Positions 16,145 to 24,453 of a stretch of 44,256 nt of DNA are shown one piece after another. The notes beneath the pieces are model-generated. The model saw only the letters and a list, made by a program, of their open reading frames with translations, did not search any database and was not told the DNA's origin. How positions within the stretch are numbered: position 1 is the first letter of the stretch; every line of letters starts with the position of its first letter. Made by a program: the position numbers and the translations under genes. This DNA is from an uncultured Lachnospiraceae bacterium (GTDB lineage Bacteria; Bacillota; Clostridia; Lachnospirales; Lachnospiraceae): contig CAJTTI010000026.1 of NCBI GenBank assembly GCA_910579225.1, forward strand, positions 1 through 44,256, in the 5' to 3' direction.

Positions 16145-17236
16145 TTACTGGAAATCAGCTACGTTATCCGGAGTAACCTTTACATAGTCTACATAGATGG
16201 ACTGCTCGCCGGATGCGAAGGTTGCGCCGCCCAGAAGGTCTTCCATAGCCTTTACAGCGCCTTCTGCCTGTCCCTGTGCATCGTTCAGAACCGTACCGGT
16301 CATGTTGCCGTTTGCAACTTCGTTCAGAGCTGCGTCAAGAGCGTCAACACCTACCAGATAGATATCTTCATTTACTTTGCGGCCTGCTGCCGTAATTGCC
16401 TGCAGAGCGCCGATTGCCATATCGTCGTTGTTACAGAACACAACCTCGATATCATTTCCGAATTTTGCAAGGTCGTTCTGTGCGATCTCCTGACCCTTGT
16501 TACGGTCCCAGTCACCACGCTGAAGGTCAAGCTCTTCTACTTCCATGCCGGCATCGGTCAGTGCCTTTACAGAGTACTCGGTACGAAGCTGTGCATCGAT
16601 GTTCTCCGGGTCACCCTGGATCATGATATAGGAAACTTTGCCGTCGCCGTTGATATCGCCTTTGTTCTCTGTATCCAGGATCAACTCGCCCTGCATGGTA
16701 CCGGACTGGCTTGCATCGCATCCTACATAAACAAGCTTGTCATATGCAGACATCTGCTCAGCCGTCGGCTCGCGGTTAATCAGCACAGTAGGAATGTCTG
16801 CATTTTTCACAGTATTGATAATCTGATCTGCTGCGGAAGTCATAACCGGATTGATAATCAGTGCATCAACGTCTTGAGTGATGAAGTTGTTGATCTGGTT
16901 GTTCTGCTCCGCCTGATCGTTCTTGCCATCCATGAAAGTTACCGTATAACCTTTACCTTCCAGGATCTCCTGAAGTGCGTTCCGGTAGGTTGTCATGAAC
17001 GCGTCGTCAAACTTGTAGATGCAGACACCAATATTGCCGCCTTCTCCTGCAGCTTCCTGGGCCTGATCTGCGGTATCCTCTGCGGCGTCTGTTGCAGCAT
17101 CTGCATCCGGAGTCTCTGCCGGAGCTTCCGCCGGAGTCTCTGTCGTAGCCGGCTCTTCGGTCTTACCACCACATGCGGTCATGGATAATACCATCAGAGA
17201 CGCCATTGCCATTGCAATAATTCTTCTTGATTTCAT
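16145..17236 (-). CDS. mglB: Galactose/glucose-binding lipoprotein, MglB-like
   Basis: A 363-residue extracellular binding lipoprotein and the first gene of the importer operon. The signal peptide ends in lipobox MTAC (Cys near residue 22), followed by an acidic Ala/Glu/Pro/Asp linker of about 40 residues. The Peripla_BP_4 fold starts at IGVCIYKFDDAFMTTYRNAL. The segment NGDGKVSYIMIQGDPEN matches the calcium-binding loop of E. coli MglB, and FCNNDDMAIGALQA and VGVDALDAAL match its hinge and sugar contacts. The start ATG at 17236 has GGGAGGAT upstream; a longer frame to 17326 overlaps the promoter. A D-galactose or D-glucose ligand is likely but not proven. Confidence 0.9.
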   Translation of the reverse strand: MKSRRIIAMAMASLMVLSMTACGGKTEEPATTETPAEAPAETPDADAATDAAEDTADQAQEAAGEGGNIGVCIYKFDDAFMTTYRNALQEILEGKGYTVTFMDGKNDQAEQNNQINNFITQDVDALIINPVMTSAADQIINTVKNADIPTVLINREPTAEQMSAYDKLVYVGCDASQSGTMQGELILDTENKGDINGDGKVSYIMIQGDPENIDAQLRTEYSVKALTDAGMEVEELDLQRGDWDRNKGQEIAQNDLAKFGNDIEVVFCNNDDMAIGALQAITAAGRKVNEDIYLVGVDALDAALNEVANGNMTGTVLNDAQGQAEGAVKAMEDLLGGATFASGEQSIYVDYVKVTPDNVADFQ

Positions 17237-17336
17237 AGTTTGAAATCCTCCCGTTTTCTGCTCAGTTTTGAGCGTTTTATTGATTTCGGCCATGTAAATG
17301 TAGATTTCTTTGTACATTCTGACCACTTACAGGCTT

Positions 17337-17365
17337 ATTATAGAGGATTTCTTTCTCATTTTCAA
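17337..17365 (-). promoter_or_regulatory. Promoter of the mglBAC-like operon
   Basis: On the minus strand TTGAAA (17360-17365) and TATAAT (17337-17342) are separated by exactly 17 bp. The leader to the mglB start is about 95 bases. Two 21-bp-spaced repeats lie directly upstream of the -35 box. Confidence 0.75.
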
Positions 17366-17366
17366 T

Positions 17367-17407
17367 AAGAATTTCTTTGATTATCTATAAATTTTTTTTG
17401 ATTACTG
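17367..17407 (-). promoter_or_regulatory. 21-bp direct repeat upstream of the mglB-like promoter
   Basis: Two copies of TAATCAAArAAATT (minus strand) are offset by exactly 21 bp, with TTTGATTA anchored at G17379 and G17400 on the plus strand. The proximal copy ends a few bases before the -35 box. Related ATTTCTTT blocks also occur at 17347-17355 (inside the promoter spacer) and 17304-17312. Placement and spacing match activator sites of AraC-family proteins. The YesN-type regulator at 21198-22817 is the likely binder, by inference. Confidence 0.55.
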
Positions 17408-17408
17408 A

Positions 17409-18422
17409 TTATTTGGTATTTATTTGTCGAATTAATATTTCCTGCGGCGTCCAATAATAGGTACCGTCCGTCAGCGGATACTCCTCCGGTATGGGCTCCC
17501 GCATGGCACAGCTGACAGCAAGTCCCATAACAGCACTGGCATAGATCTCCTTATTGGCGGATACAGTACCCAAAAGTTTGCCGTTCTCCAGCGCTTCCAT
17601 GCCTGGAGTTGTACCGTCGATTCCTACCACATTCACACCTGTAACTCCCGCCCGGTCCAGCGCGTCGATTGCACCCAACGCCATATCGTCGTTGTTGCTG
17701 ACCACCAGTTCAATGGTGTCCGGGTAGGCGGCAAGCCATTGTTCCATCAAAGCCGATGCCTGGCTGCGTTCCCAGTTTGCAATCCCTCCTGTGATCTTCT
17801 CAATGGGCACACCGCCGTCTTTCAGAGTCTGAATTGACCATTCCGTACGAATCAGAGAATCCTGATGGCTGCTCTCTCCTTCCAGAAGCACATAGCTAAC
17901 CACTCCGTCTCCGTTCAGATCTACGGCAGACGGATGTTCCTGATAGAGCTCCACTACCATCTGTCCCTGCAGAACTGCTGTCTCTTTGGCGTCCACACCC
18001 ACATAATACAGCTGATCCCAGCGATTCATATCTTCCTCCACTGGCTGACGGTTGAAAAATACCACCGGAACACCGGCAGTCATAGCCTTGTCAATAATTA
18101 CGGATGCATCCATACGATCTACCGGGTTGATGCACAGCACATCGCATCCAAGGGCAATAAACCGTTCCACCTGATTATTCTGAGTGTTCTGGCTGCCTTT
18201 GGCATCCTGAATGTCCAGTGTCACTCTTATACCATTCTCCCGTTCATATTCCTTCGCTTTTTCTTCCAATACACTGCGGATATTATTGATAAATGTATCA
18301 TCCCCCCGATACAGACTGATTCCAATCCGAACAGATGTTTTCTGTTCTTCATTCTGGGGGCCCTGACATGCGGTCAGAAGCATACATACCCCCAGAAACA
18401 GCAACCTTTTTCTTCCTGACAT
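17409..18422 (-). CDS. Second galactose-type binding lipoprotein in the sensory operon
   Basis: A 337-residue lipoprotein with lipobox LTAC (Cys19) and, unlike the importer's binding protein, no long acidic linker. The fold is MglB-like: IGISLYRGDDTFINNI at the start, the calcium-loop segment DLNGDGVVSYVLLEGE near 175, VVSNNDDMALGAIDAL near 245 and VVGIDGTTPGMEAL near 270. It lies 18 bp after the membrane-anchored binding protein and at the end of the regulator-kinase operon, ahead of the separate mglB promoter. It may feed the importer or present sugar to the sensor proteins. Both are inferences from position. Its paralogy with the mglB product is clear from shared motifs. Confidence 0.82.
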   Translation of the reverse strand: MSGRKRLLFLGVCMLLTACQGPQNEEQKTSVRIGISLYRGDDTFINNIRSVLEEKAKEYERENGIRVTLDIQDAKGSQNTQNNQVERFIALGCDVLCINPVDRMDASVIIDKAMTAGVPVVFFNRQPVEEDMNRWDQLYYVGVDAKETAVLQGQMVVELYQEHPSAVDLNGDGVVSYVLLEGESSHQDSLIRTEWSIQTLKDGGVPIEKITGGIANWERSQASALMEQWLAAYPDTIELVVSNNDDMALGAIDALDRAGVTGVNVVGIDGTTPGMEALENGKLLGTVSANKEIYASAVMGLAVSCAMREPIPEEYPLTDGTYYWTPQEILIRQINTK

Positions 18423-18440
18423 CTTTTAACTCCCCTCAGA

Positions 18441-19418
18441 CTATTCCACCGGAAACAGCATCTTTTCGTACTCCGGTTTCCGCAGATCCTGTTTCTCTAT
18501 ATAATAAGAATTCAACACCATCGGCAGCCGGTTCCCTGAATCTTCCAGCGCCTGCATGGCCATGTATATGCTAAAATATCCTCTGCTGAATTCATCTGTT
18601 ATACAGATTCCGCTGATCAGCTCCCGATCCAGTTCACTCAGGATCGGGATGGTACTGCCACGCCCATACAGCCCCTGTACCCATTCAGCAAATACCGGAT
18701 CATCTGCCAGAATACCGGCTGCCTCTGTCAGGAGCTCCGGGCTTTCGGCCAGGATCGTTGCCTGTCCCCACGGCAGTGTTCTCAGCTCTTCCATAGCCGC
18801 TTTCCATCCATGTGATTCTTCCGCCGCGACAATCTGACAACTATACCCTTCCTGTTCCAGCACACTTATGGCCCCTTCCAGAAATCTTCTGCTCATGATA
18901 CTCTGCCCGTCCGGTTCCGACAGTACAATTACCGGAGAATCCACTGTGATCTGCTGGTGTATCTGCTCTGCCACCTGTCTTCCCATCTCTCTGTAATCCA
19001 CTGTAATCATACCTGCTGCCGTGCTTTCCGCAGGACCAGCATTCAGAATCACCATCGGAATCGTCACCTGCTTATCCTCCAGCGCATCTTCCACTTCCTT
19101 TTCATCTACTGGAACTACAATCAGAGCATCTGCACCATCCTGCTGTTCACGGCTGATAAATTCCATCTGCTGATCTGCGTCCAGCTTTTCGTAGAGCGTA
19201 ATCAGACGGACATCTGCATTGAATTCTACCGCTGCCTGATCCATTCCTTTCCGGAAATTGCTGTAATTGTCATCTCTCACATCTTCCACAATTACAGAGA
19301 TTTGATAGATCTCCTTTTCCGGCTCCTTGATAATCAAATCTGTCGAACACATAAGAAACAACACAATCAGAAATCCCACATACAGCAATACCAGTAATTT
19401 TCCGCTTTTTCCAATCAT
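18441..19418 (-). CDS. Membrane-anchored sugar-binding protein, sensor partner of kinase
   Basis: A 325-residue Peripla_BP_4-like protein with one N-terminal hydrophobic helix (about residues 7-27). The only cysteine there (LFLMC) does not fit a lipobox, so it is probably an uncleaved anchor. The binding fold begins at YQISVIVEDVRDDNYSNFRKGMDQA and contains ADALIVVPVDEKEVEDAL and ITVDYREMGRQVAEQI. Its ATG overlaps the kinase stop codon (ATGA), so the two are translated together. Clostridial xylose sensing is known to use an analogous membrane-linked binding protein with a LytS-type kinase (XylFII-LytS). A similar signalling role is inferred here. The ligand is unknown. Confidence 0.78.
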   Translation of the reverse strand: MIGKSGKLLVLLYVGFLIVLFLMCSTDLIIKEPEKEIYQISVIVEDVRDDNYSNFRKGMDQAAVEFNADVRLITLYEKLDADQQMEFISREQQDGADALIVVPVDEKEVEDALEDKQVTIPMVILNAGPAESTAAGMITVDYREMGRQVAEQIHQQITVDSPVIVLSEPDGQSIMSRRFLEGAISVLEQEGYSCQIVAAEESHGWKAAMEELRTLPWGQATILAESPELLTEAAGILADDPVFAEWVQGLYGRGSTIPILSELDRELISGICITDEFSRGYFSIYMAMQALEDSGNRLPMVLNSYYIEKQDLRKPEYEKMLFPVE

Positions 19419-21205
19419 GCCTTTTCCCTCTCCATATTCTCTGTATACACTTCCGCCGGCAGATGAAGACGGATCGTCGTTCCCTCATCCGGCTCTGATT
19501 CGATGGCAAGTCCGTAATTGACGCCAAAATACAACCGAATCCGTTCATTGACATTTTTGACTCCGATACCGGAGCCTCTGCGGGAAGATACATGGGATTT
19601 CTCACTGAGCAGGTTCTCTGCCTGTTCCCTGGTCATACCCAGTCCGTTATCAGAAATCTCAAACCACAGATCATCCGACTCTTTGTACACCCTGATATGA
19701 ATCTCCCCATCGCCGTCCATAAACTCCATTCCATGATAAATGGCATTCTCCACCAGTGGCTGAAGCATCAGCTTCAGGCAGGCGAACTCCAACACATCAT
19801 CCTCTGCATGTATGGCATAGGTAAACTTGTTCTTAAACCTCATCTGCTGGATCATCAGATAGTTCCGCACATGTTCCAACTCGTCACGCACTGGTATGAT
19901 ACTTCTACCCTTGCTGAGACTGATGCGAAAGAACCGGGCCAGGGCAGTCACCACCTTCACTGCTTCCTGCTTCTGTTCGTTTTCGATCATCCAGACAATA
20001 ATATCCAACGTATTATAGAGGAAATGAGGGTTGATCTGAGACTGCAGAGTATCGAATTCACTTTTTCGCTTGGATTCATGTTCTGTTACGATGTCCTGCA
20101 TCAGTGTCTGGATCCGCTTTGCCATCTCGCCGATTGAGCGGCCCAGGTGTTGAATCTCATAGGACCCTCCCATATAAACCTCTGTATCCAGCTCCCCCTC
20201 TTCAATGGCGTTAACCGACTTTTCCAGTTCCTGTATCGGATTGGTGATGCGGGAAGAAATAAATGCATTGATCAGTGCCAGTACCAGCAGAAACGAAGCC
20301 GCCACGAATGCTACAAACAGACGCATTTTCAGATCGCTCAGCGGCAGCCCTTTCTCCGGCGTAACACTCAAAAGTTTCCAGCCCGTATAACCCACTGACT
20401 TTACGCTGATATCGCGTCTCTCGCCATCATACACTTCCCGATAGCTTCCGTCTCTGTATTCTGCAGCGGCAGTAATATTTTCCTTCATCTGGCCAGTTTC
20501 AATGAGCTGCATCCTCGGATGGTAAATCAACTCGCCCCCGCTGCCGATCATATAGAGATATCCCTGATTACCCAGCGTAATATCCTCCAGAATCTGCCGC
20601 AGGCTGCTGTAACGGATATCAATCAGCAGAATCCCCTGATCCGTTGAGGTCCCATACGTGATCTCCACTGCCCTGGTCAGGGTAATCACCCACCGGTACT
20701 GTTGTTCGTTATTGTCAAAAATATACTGTACATGGGGCGTTGTAAAATGCAGGTTGTCCGTCCGTTCCAGCGTATTGCCGAACCACTCCTCCTCCGTCAC
20801 GCGGAGCCCAGTCTTCAGCCGCGCAGCAGGAACAGCTTCCAGAAGTTCGCCGTCTTTGGATAAAAGTGCAATATTGGCAATACTGTCCTTGTTATTGTCA
20901 TACAGAAGGGTAAACTGGCTGTTTAAAGACTCCGACGACAGATCCGCATTCTTGATTACGCCATAATACAAACTATCCGACAATTTCATAATAGTCCGCA
21001 GATACGAATCCACCGAACGATTCACCTGCCCGAGTACCGCCCGGCTCTCTTCCTGAACCATCTCATCCAGCTGACGGGACATCTGCACATAAAGCGCTTC
21101 CCCACTCAGCAGCATAGCAACCAGGGCACTGATTGTAAAATAAACAAATATGGTATACCGGATACTGATCTTCTTCCAGAAGCCGGTCCATGACCTCTTA
21201 TCCAT
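19415..21205 (-). CDS. YesM-type sensor histidine kinase with large extracellular domain
   Basis: A 596-residue membrane kinase. Transmembrane helix 1 is at about 16-36. An extracellular region of about 255 residues has double-Cache-like features (VNRSVDSYLRTIMKLSDSL helix, ILLIDIRYSSL and QGYLYMIGSGGELIYHP strands). Helix 2 is at about 296-316, then HAMP. The motif SQINPHFLYNTLD has His394 as phospho-acceptor, and HATPase_c follows with LVENAIYHG and DNGLGMT. The ATG at 21205 overlaps the regulator's last codons by 8 bp; a longer frame start lacks a ribosome site. It is followed by the overlapping anchored binding protein. It may sense sugar directly, through that protein, or both. Confidence 0.88.
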   Translation of the reverse strand: MDKRSWTGFWKKISIRYTIFVYFTISALVAMLLSGEALYVQMSRQLDEMVQEESRAVLGQVNRSVDSYLRTIMKLSDSLYYGVIKNADLSSESLNSQFTLLYDNNKDSIANIALLSKDGELLEAVPAARLKTGLRVTEEEWFGNTLERTDNLHFTTPHVQYIFDNNEQQYRWVITLTRAVEITYGTSTDQGILLIDIRYSSLRQILEDITLGNQGYLYMIGSGGELIYHPRMQLIETGQMKENITAAAEYRDGSYREVYDGERRDISVKSVGYTGWKLLSVTPEKGLPLSDLKMRLFVAFVAASFLLVLALINAFISSRITNPIQELEKSVNAIEEGELDTEVYMGGSYEIQHLGRSIGEMAKRIQTLMQDIVTEHESKRKSEFDTLQSQINPHFLYNTLDIIVWMIENEQKQEAVKVVTALARFFRISLSKGRSIIPVRDELEHVRNYLMIQQMRFKNKFTYAIHAEDDVLEFACLKLMLQPLVENAIYHGMEFMDGDGEIHIRVYKESDDLWFEISDNGLGMTREQAENLLSEKSHVSSRRGSGIGVKNVNERIRLYFGVNYGLAIESEPDEGTTIRLHLPAEVYTENMEREKA

Positions 21206-22817
21206 TTCCCTGCGTCCCTCTATATTTTGTAGGCGACACACCATATCGCTTTTTAAATACGTAACTGAAATAATTCTGTTCCTGATATCCTACTTTCTGA
21301 GCAATTTTATAAGTCTTGTCATCTGTCTCTTTCAAAAGCTCCACTGCCTTCTGAAGACGCACCTCTGTCACATAATTCACATAGGTCTGACCGGTCTCCT
21401 TTTTGAACACAGTGGAAAAATAGGCAGGACTCATATGCAGATACCGGCAAAGCATCTCCACAGACAGGTCCGGATCAGAGTAGTTCTCCTGGATATATGC
21501 TTTGGCCTCCAGAATCACTTTTCTGGTCGTCCTGTCTCTCTCCTGGTTCAAAGCTTCATTCATACGGCAGGCAACCGGGATCAGCCCCTCTGCAAACGCC
21601 TCCTTATGAGACACTTCTTTGAACATATCCGCATAAAGATCTTCTGAGTCAAACATCTCCCCCATATTCAGATCATACTGCTGCATCAGCCGGATCATGC
21701 AGTTAATAACAGACAGCATATATACCTGATACTGACTGGCATGGACTTTGGCGTCATCCATACGTGCCGCTAGGTTCCGGACTACAGTGCCGATCTGTTC
21801 CTTAGGCCCGAACTTAATAGCAGCTGTCAGCTCTGCTTCTCCTTCTGCATCCAACTGCAACTTTCCGCGGCTTACCGGCTCCACGTCATTGATATAAATC
21901 GTTCGTCCACATCCCACAATGGCCCGGTATCCAAGCGCATCCACGGCAGTCTGATAGGAGCGGTTGATTTCCAGCAACGTATCGCAACTGTGTCCGATCC
22001 CGATGGTAATTGCAACTTCCAGCATACGTCTGCTCTCCTTGCAGATATCATTGAGCAGGTTGACCAGCCCCGTCTCCGTATTGTCTCCATCTACTGCTGC
22101 AATCACTGTGATGCCTTCCAGTGAATTAAAGATAGCGAACCGGCAATACGTTTTCAGATGGTCCTCCACCAGTTCCCGCACAGAGATTGGAATCAGCTCC
22201 TGGTATTGGGAGAGCACCCGCTCTTCTGTCTGCTCCATCTGTTCCACATGAATCACTGCCGCCAGCCATTGGCGCGCATCCAAAATATCAATCCCATATT
22301 CCCTGAGTTTCGGCACCACCCTTGGAACATCCGTGGTCCGACGTACCAGATCATTCAGGAACAACTCTCTCAGAATCGGCAGGCTTCCCAGATAGCTCTC
22401 CTGCAGCTTGCTGATATTCCTGCGCTGCTCGATCTCTTCGTCCAGACTCACTTTGACCCGCTTCAGGATCTCCGCCAGTTCTTCTCCGTTGACTGGCTTT
22501 AATATATACTCCGTTACATTCAGTTTGATCGCCTGTTTTGCATATTCAAAATCATCATAACCGGAAAAAATCAGAACCTTGATAAAAGGATATTGCTCAC
22601 GGATCCGGGCGATCAGAGTCAGTCCATCCATATAAGGCATACGGATATCCGTCATAATCACATCCGGCTCCAGCATCTCCAGCTTCTCCAACGCATCTTC
22701 CCCGTTCTCCGCATCCCCCACCACAGTGAACCCCAGCTGTTCCCAATTCATTTTGCGGATCATAGCCTTGCGTACTTCCTCTTCATCATCAACCAGCATG
22801 ATGCGGTATAAACTCAT
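21198..22817 (-). CDS. YesN-type response regulator with AraC DNA-binding domain
   Basis: A 539-residue regulator and first gene of the sensory operon. The receiver has acidic pocket VDDEEE, phospho-acceptor Asp57 in VIMTDIRMP and Lys in YILKPVNG near 109. A central region of about 300 residues precedes the AraC-type HTH at the C terminus, with HMSPAYFSTVFKKETGQTY and AQKVGYQEQNYFSYVFKKRYG. The ATG at 22817 follows GGAAGGAAGGG; an upstream start at 22856 has no ribosome site and overlaps the promoter. It is 1 residue longer than the paralogous regulator at 6658-8274. The mglB promoter repeats at 17367-17407 are its probable target. Confidence 0.88.
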   Translation of the reverse strand: MSLYRIMLVDDEEEVRKAMIRKMNWEQLGFTVVGDAENGEDALEKLEMLEPDVIMTDIRMPYMDGLTLIARIREQYPFIKVLIFSGYDDFEYAKQAIKLNVTEYILKPVNGEELAEILKRVKVSLDEEIEQRRNISKLQESYLGSLPILRELFLNDLVRRTTDVPRVVPKLREYGIDILDARQWLAAVIHVEQMEQTEERVLSQYQELIPISVRELVEDHLKTYCRFAIFNSLEGITVIAAVDGDNTETGLVNLLNDICKESRRMLEVAITIGIGHSCDTLLEINRSYQTAVDALGYRAIVGCGRTIYINDVEPVSRGKLQLDAEGEAELTAAIKFGPKEQIGTVVRNLAARMDDAKVHASQYQVYMLSVINCMIRLMQQYDLNMGEMFDSEDLYADMFKEVSHKEAFAEGLIPVACRMNEALNQERDRTTRKVILEAKAYIQENYSDPDLSVEMLCRYLHMSPAYFSTVFKKETGQTYVNYVTEVRLQKAVELLKETDDKTYKIAQKVGYQEQNYFSYVFKKRYGVSPTKYRGTQGNG

Positions 22818-22867
22818 GAGTATCCCTTCCTTCCCTGTCCGGAGCCCCGGATCCATTTACTGTCTTG

Positions 22868-22896
22868 ATTCTATCACGGTCATAAGGAAATAACAA
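22868..22896 (-). promoter_or_regulatory. Promoter of the regulator-kinase-binding protein operon
   Basis: On the minus strand TTGTTA (22891-22896) and TAGAAT (22868-22873) are separated by 17 bp. They lie about 45 bp before the regulator start codon. Moderate consensus fits a low, constitutive level of sensor expression. Confidence 0.62.
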
Positions 22897-22973
22897 GGCG
22901 AACGCCGTCCGCGCAGTGCCATGGAACAAACTGCTGTTACTTCATCCTTTCTAAGGCAGCCCATTGATTACGC

Positions 22974-23068
22974 AAAAAAACTGCCGCAAAACTCGGTGAT
23001 TCTACAATAGGGAGAGCGTGCTTATGAAGTGCCTCTTTATATTGTATGAATCTGTCATTTTGCGACAG
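22974..23068 (-). terminator. Long 88-nt palindromic terminator downstream of cca
   Basis: Arms CTGTCGCAAAA (23058-23068) and TTTTGCGGCAG (22981-22991) form an 11-pair outer stem on the minus strand. GATTC-A-TACAATA and TATTGTAGAATC form a 12-pair second stem with one bulge. AGAG/CTCT adds an inner stem. TTTTTTT follows at 22974-22980. It begins 18 bases after the cca stop. It is far longer than an ordinary terminator and could be a miniature palindromic element that supplies one. Confidence 0.7.
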
Positions 23069-23085
23069 CTCTTTTATTTAAATTC

Positions 23086-24441
23086 TTATTCTTTTCCTTC
23101 TTGTTCCTGACCAAACCTGCACACCGCTGCCTGAATCAGTTCTCCTTTCTCATTCCTCTCTGGTTCCTCCAGCACCAGATCCAGCAGATATTGCAGGATC
23201 TCCCCCAACTTGGGCCCCGCCGGAAATCCCACTGCCATCAGATCCCGGCCGCTCACTGCCAGTTGCTTCAACGTAACACAGTCCTTTTCCCTTATGATCT
23301 GTCCATAAAGTTCTTCCACTTTCTCCAGCGCCAGAAGTTTCGGTTCCTGCATATTGGGATTCTGTGCCAGGATATCAGCCCGCTGAATCTTCATCCAGGA
23401 GGGAAACAGTTCTTCTCCGATCCGGTTTACCGCTCTACGCACGCTGGCCGACTTCGGAGCCGGATGATCATCATGATACCGGACCAGCCGCAGAACACGG
23501 CGCATGGTCTCGTTGTCGAACCGAAGGCGCTTCATAATCCCTTGCGCCAGCCTTTCGCTGACCTCTGGATGACGTTTAAAATGATCGACACCATCTGAGT
23601 CGGTGGTCTTTGCTTCCGGTTTGCCGAAATCATGAAGCAATATGGCCAGCCGCAAAATCTTATCCGCTTCGATCTGTTCCAGCGCATGAATCGTATGTTC
23701 CCCCACGGAATAGATATGATGCGGATTTCTCTGCATGCATGCCATACAGACATCGAACTCCGGCAATATCACTCCCGTGATCCCGGTTTCCCAGGCTTCC
23801 CGAATTCGTTCCGGATGCGGGGATGTTAAAAGTTTCACAAGCTCCGCCTGAATCCGCTCCGCACTGACTTTTTTAAGGTTCCCGCACAGCTTCCGAATAG
23901 CTGCTCTGGTTCCCTCGTCCAGCACAAAGCCCAATTGGGCGCTGAACCGGATAGCACGCAGCATCCGGAGTGCATCTTCCTTAAACCGTTCCTGCGCATC
24001 CCCCACGCATCGGATAATTCCCCGTTTCAGATCCCCCATACCGTCAAACTCATCTACCAGACCTTCTTCCTGACTGTATGCCATGGCATTGATGGTAAAA
24101 TCCCGTCTCTTCAGGTCTTCCAGAAGGCTCTTTGTGAACCGTACCTCCCGTGGATGCCGGAAATCCTCATACTCCCCGTCCACCCGGTATGTGGTTACTT
24201 CAAAGCCCTCATTCCCCAGAAGAATAGTCACTGTTCCATGCTGAAGCCCCGTATCAATGGTCTTCTTAAACAATGCTTTTACTTCCATGGGCGATGCTGA
24301 TGTAGTAATATCCCAGTCTGCAGGTTCTCTCCCAAGCACTGCATCACGAACACACCCGCCTACGGCATAGGCTTCGTACCCTGCCGCGGCGAGTGTGCGG
24401 ATAATGATATTTACTTTTTCAGGAATCTGAATCTGTATCAT
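23086..24441 (-). CDS. cca: CCA tRNA nucleotidyltransferase with HD domain
   Basis: A 451-residue class II nucleotidyltransferase that adds or repairs the 3' CCA of tRNAs. The head shows VGGCVRDAVLG and the metal-binding DWDIT, then RRDFTINAMAY and RMLRAIRFSAQLGF, both typical of bacterial CCA-adding enzymes. An HD domain follows (LLHDFGKPEAK, with KRHPEVSE). A pure poly(A) polymerase is less likely but cannot be excluded by eye. It begins 12 bp after proS and is probably in the same transcript. A long palindromic terminator closes the operon. Confidence 0.93.
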   Translation of the reverse strand: MIQIQIPEKVNIIIRTLAAAGYEAYAVGGCVRDAVLGREPADWDITTSASPMEVKALFKKTIDTGLQHGTVTILLGNEGFEVTTYRVDGEYEDFRHPREVRFTKSLLEDLKRRDFTINAMAYSQEEGLVDEFDGMGDLKRGIIRCVGDAQERFKEDALRMLRAIRFSAQLGFVLDEGTRAAIRKLCGNLKKVSAERIQAELVKLLTSPHPERIREAWETGITGVILPEFDVCMACMQRNPHHIYSVGEHTIHALEQIEADKILRLAILLHDFGKPEAKTTDSDGVDHFKRHPEVSERLAQGIMKRLRFDNETMRRVLRLVRYHDDHPAPKSASVRRAVNRIGEELFPSWMKIQRADILAQNPNMQEPKLLALEKVEELYGQIIREKDCVTLKQLAVSGRDLMAVGFPAGPKLGEILQYLLDLVLEEPERNEKGELIQAAVCRFGQEQEGKE

Positions 24442-24453
24442 AATCTCTTCGTC

